Below the pieces are notes generated by a model, which did no database searches, was not told the origin of the DNA, and saw nothing but the letters and a program-made list of their open reading frames with translations. Below are positions 30,193 through 33,143 of a stretch of DNA of 33,143 nucleotides, one piece after another. The position numbers and the translations under genes are program-made. How positions within the stretch are numbered: the first letter of the stretch is position 1; each line of letters opens with the position of its first letter. The DNA comes from Bacteroidales bacterium (GTDB lineage: Bacteria > Bacteroidota > Bacteroidia > Bacteroidales > UBA1402), in contig JAGDCW010000174.1 in assembly GCA_017958305.1 (NCBI GenBank), positions 1 through 33,143 of the forward strand, given 5' to 3'.

Positions 30193-30266
30193 GGTTCCTT
30201 GACCGAGTGGCTAGGTAACGGTCTGCAAAACCGCTTACGGCGGTTCGATTCCGCCAGGAACCTCCA
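30193..30266 (+). tRNA. tRNA-Cys (anticodon GCA), CCA encoded
   Basis: A full cloverleaf can be drawn. The acceptor arms GGTTCCT (30193-30199) and AGGAACC (30256-30262) pair perfectly. The D arm contains the GG pair, the anticodon loop reads CTGCAAA with GCA, and the T arm is GGCGG-TTCGATT-CCGCC. The discriminator base is U (30263), the identity element of cysteine tRNAs, followed by a genomically encoded CCA (30264-30266). It stands alone, with its own promoter and terminator. Confidence 0.95.
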
Positions 30267-30306
30267 AAAGGAAACGCCGATCCATCAGGACCGGCGTTTC
30301 CTTTTT
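30267..30306 (+). terminator. Terminator of tRNA-Cys, probably bidirectional
   Basis: Perfectly complementary arms at 30266-30279 and 30292-30305 around a 12-base loop, with a run of five T at 30302-30306. The stem begins on the last A of the encoded CCA. On the minus strand it is followed by TTTT-GG after the stem's own T/C stretch, so it may also end the operon of the winged-helix gene, whose stop is 16 bases away. Confidence 0.85.
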
Positions 30307-30321
30307 CAATCAGAACGACGC

Positions 30322-30522
30322 TTAGCGCAGAGCAACAAAGATCTCGGTCTCTTCTTCGGTGAAATAGACTTTATCTTCGCGTGCCAGCCAACCCAGAGCG
30401 GCATACATGTCCTTCTCGGTCAGTTTGGTCAGTTTTTTCAGCTCCTTAAGGCTTTTGCGTTCTCCGGCAGCATTGAGCACGGTCCATACCGAACCGGCAT
30501 TGTTTCCAATTTTCTCAATCAT
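30322..30522 (-). CDS. Small winged helix-turn-helix protein (DUF2582-like)
   Basis: A 66-residue cytoplasmic protein that is almost entirely one winged-helix domain. It starts MIEKIGNNAGSVWTVL, continues with the helix pair KSLKELKKLTKLTEKDMYAALGWLARE and ends with the wing KVYFTEEETEIFVALR. This is the pattern of the short winged-helix family once called DUF2582, common in Bacteroidota. Whether it binds DNA or protein is not known. It follows the SPOR lipoprotein gene by 34 bases on the same strand, and probably shares its promoter. Confidence 0.85.
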   Translation of the reverse strand: MIEKIGNNAGSVWTVLNAAGERKSLKELKKLTKLTEKDMYAALGWLAREDKVYFTEEETEIFVALR

Positions 30523-30556
30523 AGTTTTAGGTGTTGTAAAAAAAAAGATAGTGTGT

Positions 30557-31009
30557 TTATTCCTTGATCAAAATCCACGCATCCGGGAATTTTGATTTCA
30601 AGTTCTTTACCATTTCCTGGGCATCGGGCTTGTTGTTGTAGAAGGCCACGATGACGCGGAACATCAGTTTTTCGTTCTGTGCGAGGACAGTCTGGGGAAA
30701 ACCTTCGTCAATCATTCTCTTCTGAAGGTTCTCGGCGTTGGTCCGGTTGATGAAACTGCCAATGACAACCCCGTAGGTGCCGTTGGCCACACCGGCAATG
30801 ATCTGAATGGATTCGGATGCTTCCTTGACATCACTCTTTTCCACCACTTCGATGGTTTCTTTCTGGGCCGGGGCAGTGGTCTGCTGTGCTTCCTGTTTGG
30901 CTTTGGCACGTTCGTATGCTGCATTGTAGGCTTCTTTGTTGGACTTGCAGCCCACGAAGAGCATCGAACACAGCAACATACCGGCCATCAGCATTTTTGT
31001 AGTCTTCAT
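30557..31009 (-). CDS. SPOR-domain lipoprotein
   Basis: A 150-residue envelope lipoprotein: signal peptide with lipobox FVGC (Cys21), a helical Ala/Lys/Glu/Gln-rich linker (AYNAAYERAKAKQEAQQ), and a C-terminal SPOR domain from about residue 76 (YGVVIGSFINRTNAENLQKR ... FRVIVAFYNNKPDAQEMVKNLKSKFPDAWIL). SPOR domains bind peptidoglycan strands stripped of stem peptides and concentrate at division sites. The protein is short, with no catalytic domain, so a structural or scaffolding role is likely. A full consensus promoter lies just upstream. Confidence 0.92.
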   Translation of the reverse strand: MKTTKMLMAGMLLCSMLFVGCKSNKEAYNAAYERAKAKQEAQQTTAPAQKETIEVVEKSDVKEASESIQIIAGVANGTYGVVIGSFINRTNAENLQKRMIDEGFPQTVLAQNEKLMFRVIVAFYNNKPDAQEMVKNLKSKFPDAWILIKE

Positions 31010-31031
31010 AGCAAATTTTTTTAATCTGCGG

Positions 31032-31063
31032 CAAAGTTACTACTTACTGCGAGCAAACGCAAA
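31032..31063 (-). promoter_or_regulatory. Consensus promoter of the SPOR lipoprotein gene
   Basis: On the minus strand: TTTG (31060-31063), 20-base spacer, TAACTTTG (31032-31039). It stands 22 bases upstream of ATG 31009. Confidence 0.8.
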
Positions 31064-31093
31064 TTATTTTTTGTACTGAAAGTGGTGATTTTA

Positions 31094-31124
31094 TTTGTAA
31101 GGGCGCTTTTCCTTATTATCTTTG
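31094..31124 (+). promoter_or_regulatory. Consensus promoter of the peptide/propeller unit
   Basis: TTTG (31094-31097), 19-base spacer, TATCTTTG (31117-31124). The start would be near 31130, about 25 bases upstream of the small ORF at 31156 and 138 bases upstream of the propeller gene. It diverges from the SPOR promoter. Confidence 0.8.
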
Positions 31125-31155
31125 CTAATAATTTTTGAAGATACATCCATGGATT

Positions 31156-31302
31156 ATGGTCCACGCTCCTTGTGTGTATTATGTGAAAAACAGTGGACAT
31201 GCTGGTGGAACTTATGAAGTAATGGGTACCCGCATGGAATGTAAGTTCAATCTATTCAATACATGTGATGTGTCTAAACAAACTGTTTGTGTCGAGAACT
31301 AA
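31156..31302 (+). CDS. Small Cys-containing ORF (48 residues), possible remnant peptide gene
   Basis: An uninterrupted frame from ATG 31156 to TAA 31302 encodes 48 residues with four Cys (positions 5, 28, 36 and 45) and a central HAGGTYEVMGTRMECKF. It begins about 25 bases after a consensus transcription start and overlaps the propeller gene start by 35 bases. Cys-bearing small peptides of the NVEALA group often sit beside 6-bladed propeller lipoprotein genes in Bacteroidota. This ORF lacks the NVEALA motif and any signal peptide, and a TAA stands in frame just upstream. It could be the C-terminal remnant of such a peptide, a leader ORF, or chance. Confidence 0.35.
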   Translation: MVHAPCVYYVKNSGHAGGTYEVMGTRMECKFNLFNTCDVSKQTVCVEN

Positions 31303-32455
31303 TATTGGCATGCTGATTTGTTTGGCATGGATAGCAGTTTATTCTTCCTGTTCTAAGAGGAAAAGCTCCATCGATTTGTATTATCAGAAAGATATTATAT
31401 CTGTATGGGATCGGCAGCCAGACGTGATGCTTGATACGACCCAATACTCTTTGGATTTGTTTGCTTTTTTGTCTTTTCCTTCTCAAATCAAGAACCTGAA
31501 ATGCGAGAAGATGGAGTATGTCAATGGCTTTTTTTATCTCTTGGATACAGAGTATAACAAGACGGTTTTTGTATTCGATTCTGATGGTAATTTTGTGTCT
31601 CAACTTGGACGTCGTGGACGAGCCTCTAATGAATATCTTGATAAACCGACAAATTTTTTTGTTCAAGCAAAAGATAGTCAGATAATGGTGTATGAGAGGA
31701 ATGCCCACAGAATCCATTACTATGATAATAAGGGGGGGCAAACAGAACTTCAAGTATTAAAGATTTGGCCGTATGATGCTGGTACTATGTTTGACGGACA
31801 CTTTGTGGCGGCATTTGATTACAAAGAAGCAGGAAGAGGTATGCAATTAGGGGTCTATGACAGCGATGAAAAGCTGGTTACACCAGTTATCGAACTTGGC
31901 GAAAACCACGTGTATGTGGATAACGAACGCTCATTCAAACTGTCAGGAGAGGATCTTTATCATATTCCTCATTTTTCAGATTCTGTTTATGTTTTTCATT
32001 CTGATACACTGAGCAAAATAATACATTTACGGTTCGAGTCTCTTTTTTTGCCATCTGAGATTATCAAAGAAGTCGATAAGGGAGATTTGGAAAAGTACAG
32101 AAGTTTTCGTGGAATTATGTATGTCTCTGACTATTACGAAACAAATGGATACGTGTCTTTTCTGTATTCCAAAAATCATGTGCGAAAGAAATGTATTATA
32201 GACAAAGCAAATAACAATCAGTATCACTTTACAAACGCTCCATTTAAAGGTTTGTTTCCCGGAGACAAATACGCAGTTGATGGGGAATCCATCTATTGGT
32301 TGGTTTGTGAGGATGATGTCGTTGATTTGAATTTTGCACTAGAAAACGAGGTGGTAAAGACAGAGTTGTCGCATACATATTCTCTTATTCGAGACATCAT
32401 TCAAGGGAAATATTCTCTTCCGCTTATAGTAAAAATTAATATTGAGCATCAGTGA
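31268..32455 (+). CDS. 6-bladed beta-propeller lipoprotein (DUF5128/BF3164-like)
   Basis: A 395-residue envelope protein. ATG 31268 (MCLNKLFVSRTNIG) gives a basic N-region, a hydrophobic stretch and a Cys at 28 (VYSSC, an imperfect lipobox); GTG 31265 and ATG 31310 are alternatives. The body carries repeating propeller blades: YVNGFFYLLDTEYNKTVFVFDSDGNFVSQLGRRGRASNEYLDKP is the blade typical of this family, with related blades at IMVYERNAHRIHYYDN and further on. The family is common in Bacteroidota and has no proven activity. Composition is AT-rich, in sharp contrast to pheT, yebC and folC, suggesting transfer. The promoter of folC overlaps its last bases. Confidence 0.85.
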   Translation: MCLNKLFVSRTNIGMLICLAWIAVYSSCSKRKSSIDLYYQKDIISVWDRQPDVMLDTTQYSLDLFAFLSFPSQIKNLKCEKMEYVNGFFYLLDTEYNKTVFVFDSDGNFVSQLGRRGRASNEYLDKPTNFFVQAKDSQIMVYERNAHRIHYYDNKGGQTELQVLKIWPYDAGTMFDGHFVAAFDYKEAGRGMQLGVYDSDEKLVTPVIELGENHVYVDNERSFKLSGEDLYHIPHFSDSVYVFHSDTLSKIIHLRFESLFLPSEIIKEVDKGDLEKYRSFRGIMYVSDYYETNGYVSFLYSKNHVRKKCIIDKANNNQYHFTNAPFKGLFPGDKYAVDGESIYWLVCEDDVVDLNFALENEVVKTELSHTYSLIRDIIQGKYSLPLIVKINIEHQ

Positions 32456-32472
32456 AATTTGGTGTATCTTTG
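32441..32472 (+). promoter_or_regulatory. Promoter of folC
   Basis: ATTG (32441-32444), 20-base spacer, TATCTTTG (32465-32472). The -33 box lies inside the end of the propeller gene, whose stop is at 32453-32455. The start would be near 32477. Confidence 0.7.
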
Positions 32473-32495
32473 AAGGTCATAGAATGAGTGTCGGT

Positions 32496-33143
32496 ATGAC
32501 CTACGAAGCGACATTGCAATATCTTTACAGTCAGGTGCCCCAGTTTCAGTTGACGGGGCAGAGCGCCTATAAGCCCGGACTGGACAACATCCTGAGTCTC
32601 GACCGTTTTTACGGCTCGCCCCATCGTCATTTTCCCTGTATTCATGTGGCCGGGACCAACGGTAAAGGCTCGGTCTCCCATCTGTTGGCCTCGGTGCTGC
32701 AGCAGGCGGGTTATCGGGTGGGTCTGTTCACTTCGCCGCATCTGAAGGATTTCCGTGAACGTATCCGGGTGAACGGGCAGATGATCGCCCAAGAGGCCGT
32801 GGTACGTTTTGTGGAGGCCTATCGGGCGCATTTCGAGACAGAGCAGCCTGATTTCCAGCCTTCTTTTTTTGAATTGACCACCGAGATGGCATTCTGCTGG
32901 TTTGCCGAGCAAAAGGTGGATGTGGCGGTCATCGAGGTGGGACTGGGCGGCCGGCTGGACAGCACCAACATCATCACCCCTGTCGTGTCGGCCATCACGA
33001 GCATCAGTTTCGACCATGTGGCTCTGCTGGGCGACACGCTCGAAAAGATAGCTGCCGAAAAAGCCGGTATCATCAAAGCCGGTGTCCCGGTGGCCGTGGC
33101 CCGCAATCCCGAAAATGTGTGCCGGGTGCTGGCCGACAAGGCC
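32496..33143 (+). CDS. folC: Bifunctional dihydrofolate/folylpolyglutamate synthase, N-terminal part
   Basis: The frame runs off the right edge; 216 residues are visible. It is the Mur-ligase-type enzyme that adds glutamate to dihydropteroate or folates. Visible motifs: the P-loop HVAGTNGKGSVSH, FTSPHLKDFRERIRVNG, the FELTTEMAFCWFAEQKVDVAVIEVGLGG segment with GRLDSTN, and the SFDHVALLGDTLEKIAAEKAGIIK region. The first in-frame ATG is 32484, but the promoter would then leave a leader of about 7 bases. The second, 32496 (MTYEATLQYLYSQVP), matches the usual family start, so I prefer it. Confidence 0.93.
   Translation, partial: MTYEATLQYLYSQVPQFQLTGQSAYKPGLDNILSLDRFYGSPHRHFPCIHVAGTNGKGSVSHLLASVLQQAGYRVGLFTSPHLKDFRERIRVNGQMIAQEAVVRFVEAYRAHFETEQPDFQPSFFELTTEMAFCWFAEQKVDVAVIEVGLGGRLDSTNIITPVVSAITSISFDHVALLGDTLEKIAAEKAGIIKAGVPVAVARNPENVCRVLADKA

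Noticed and set aside
31149-31217. A 22-codon ORF starting at ATG 31149 in another frame.
   Set aside because: Very short, Trp/Cys-rich without pattern, and overlapped by the longer 31156 frame.

Overview
The window is chromosomal DNA from a GC-rich member of the Bacteroidales (Bacteroidota). The evidence is a SusC/SusD pair inside a polysaccharide utilization locus (PUL), Bacteroidota promoters of the form TTTG-N19/20-TAnnTTTG, a serC-serA-DUF1015 cluster, a Bacteroidota-type porin, a DUF6913 protein, and an M49 peptidase with the HECLGH zinc motif. The genus cannot be fixed from the sequence alone. No IS element, CRISPR array, phage gene or attachment site was seen.

Positions 1-1300 (+): the tail of a GH3 glycosidase, a free-standing AlaX-like tRNA editing protein, and the manganese exporter gene mntP, tightly packed. 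Positions 1310-9200 (-): a PUL. A secreted protein of unknown function leads, followed by an intercistronic hairpin, susC, susD, a small lipoprotein, a GH105 unsaturated uronyl hydrolase and a strong terminator. A secreted Asp-box beta-propeller hydrolase (9204-10619) sits just upstream on the same strand, behind rarA. The enzyme set suggests an acidic, uronate-containing glycan as substrate.

Positions 10664-11935 (-): rarA, interrupted by one in-frame TGA exactly at a Trp codon conserved in the family. Positions 12105-16480 (+): serC, serA, DUF1015, a YigZ/IMPACT protein and smpB, probably one transcript starting at a promoter at about 12030-12058. Positions 16481-17326: an AT-rich island with one secreted orphan protein. 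Positions 17327-21081 (-): a three-gene operon (SlyD-like isomerase, aroC, M49 peptidase lipoprotein) ended by a perfect hairpin. It is divergent from the porin-ligA-DUF6913 operon (21194-25939, +), and the two consensus promoters stand back to back. Positions 25946-30119 (+): dapA, pheT and a YebC-family regulator.

Positions 30133-30306: a tRNA-Cys(GCA) with its own consensus promoter, an encoded CCA and a terminator whose stem begins on the CCA. Positions 30322-31063 (-): a small winged-helix protein and a SPOR lipoprotein. Positions 31094-32455 (+): a second AT-rich island carrying a small Cys-containing ORF that overlaps a 6-bladed beta-propeller lipoprotein gene. The window ends inside folC, which has its own promoter overlapping the end of the propeller gene.

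The observations most worth a second look are the TGA inside rarA, the AT-rich peptide/propeller unit, the hairpin between the PUL leader gene and susC, the uncharacterised PUL proteins, and DUF1015 as a possible serine-metabolism enzyme. No interval above 300 bases lacks a gene.
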